Shown here: piece by piece, positions 63,476 through 64,000 of the stretch
Numbering within the stretch: the stretch's first letter is position 1
Layout of the letters: every line of letters begins with the position of its first letter
Assembly (NCBI RefSeq): GCF_954871325.1
Contig: NC_088777.1
Location: 35,069,366-35,133,365, forward strand
Direction: 5' to 3'
DNA: 64,000 bases
From: Gordionus sp. m RMFG-2023
Lineage: Eukaryota > Nematomorpha > Gordioida > Chordodea > Parachordodidae
Notes under the pieces: model-generated
The model's input: the letters and a program-made list of their open reading frames with translations, nothing else
Databases searched by the model: none
What the model was told of the DNA's origin: nothing
Program-made: the position numbers and the translations under genes

Positions 63476-64000
63476 TCAATTTCTCTTTAATAAATCATAC
63501 AACGGAGTGGCAATTTCTGTAAATTTTTGAACCAAACGATGATAATAATTTGTTGCTCCTAAAAACGCCTGTACTTCCGTTTTATTAATCGGGGCTCTCA
63601 TATTCATTATCTTATCAATATTCTTTGCAATTGGCGTAATTTCATTACCCTTAATAATATGTCCTAAATACTTAATTTCTTTAACTCCAAAAACACTCTT
63701 ATTCATATTGGCTCTTAAACCATTTCCCAATATTATATCTAACACTTTAACCAATCTAGTATTGTGCTCTTCTTCTGTTTTACCCGATATCAGAACATCA
63801 TCTAAATAATACATTACTCCTTTTATTCCCTGAAATAACGCCGTCATAGTCCTTTGAAAAATTGGCGCCGAAACTTTTAAACCAAAAGGTAGCCTACAAA
63901 ACGCAAATAAACCCCTATGTGTTGTTAACGTTAACATTTTACTTGTATTCTCATTAACTTTAATCTGTAAATACGCATTAGAGAAATCTATCTTCGATAA
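63476..64000 (-). pseudogene. Reverse transcriptase, partial at window edge (gypsy-type element 2)
   Basis: THRGLFAFCRLPFGLKVSAP, then GVMYYLDDVLISGKTEEEHN with the catalytic YLDD, and VFGVKEIKYLGHIIKGNEIT and EVQAFLGATNYYHRLV. The frame appears open to the window edge (KIDFSNAYLQ at about 63965-64000 is motif A). Its continuation and the 5' LTR lie outside. A frameshift near 63460 separates it from RNase H. Confidence 0.88.

Overview
This is an AT-rich stretch of an animal nuclear genome, very probably an invertebrate. Two things point to this: a complete intron-containing Axin gene (an animal-only Wnt scaffold) and a dense load of decayed eukaryotic transposable elements. Nothing here looks bacterial: there are no operons or Shine-Dalgarno sites, introns are GT-AG, and most ORFs over 60 codons are transposon relics or noise. 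I cannot name the species from sequence alone.

Region 1-12.9 kb holds the only host gene I can support, Axin on the + strand. Ten exons (232-436, 651-1223, 1508-2012, 7712-8038, 10012-10228, 10464-10780, 11021-11203, 11332-11926, 12072-12253, 12620-12746) have GT-AG borders, agree in phase at all nine junctions and total 3231 nt (1076 codons plus stop). They encode, in order, a degenerate tankyrase-binding motif, an RGS domain with Asn-rich insertions, the GSK3-binding and beta-catenin-binding segments, a long low-complexity linker and a C-terminal DIX domain. Introns 3 and 4 are swollen by hAT-type transposons and MITEs. A 45-bp tandem duplication straddles the stop codon.

Region 12.9-28.6 kb has no host gene. 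It contains hAT remnants; a 1.95-kb inverted-repeat element with a cysteine-rich peptide in its centre (14.6-16.5 kb); a 5.9-kb Mutator-like (MULE) transposon with long terminal inverted repeats, a broken transposase and a broken OTU cysteine-protease domain (16.5-22.4 kb); a 2.9-kb hAT with an 8-bp target duplication (22.8-25.7 kb); and a minisatellite on an exact 14-bp lattice (28.0-28.5 kb).

Region 28.6-44 kb contains a decayed retroelement with a restriction-like endonuclease. It is split by a 4.35-kb near-complete palindrome inserted with an 8-bp duplication (28968-33313). Next come a tRNA-like/tandem-repeat block, a second decayed copy of the same reverse transcriptase, a MITE, a minus-strand hAT transposase pseudogene and a truncated non-LTR retrotransposon.

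Region 44-64 kb contains a plus-strand hAT split by a second hAT that is complete at both ends (45336-48813, 8-bp duplication). An internally deleted copy of that second element lies inside Axin intron 3. Then come a Ty3/gypsy-type element with two LTRs and a head-to-head rearranged pol (53.1-56.7 kb), a ZMYM1-like hAT (58.5-60.2 kb) and a second gypsy-type pol running off the right edge on the minus strand. In both gypsy-type copies a zinc-knuckle ORF lies 3' of integrase, where gag would not be expected.

Much of the layout is nested insertion. Eight elements can be delimited by 8-bp flanking duplications (exact or with one mismatch), which gives a relative order of insertions. I find no CRISPR, rRNA or confident tRNA gene.
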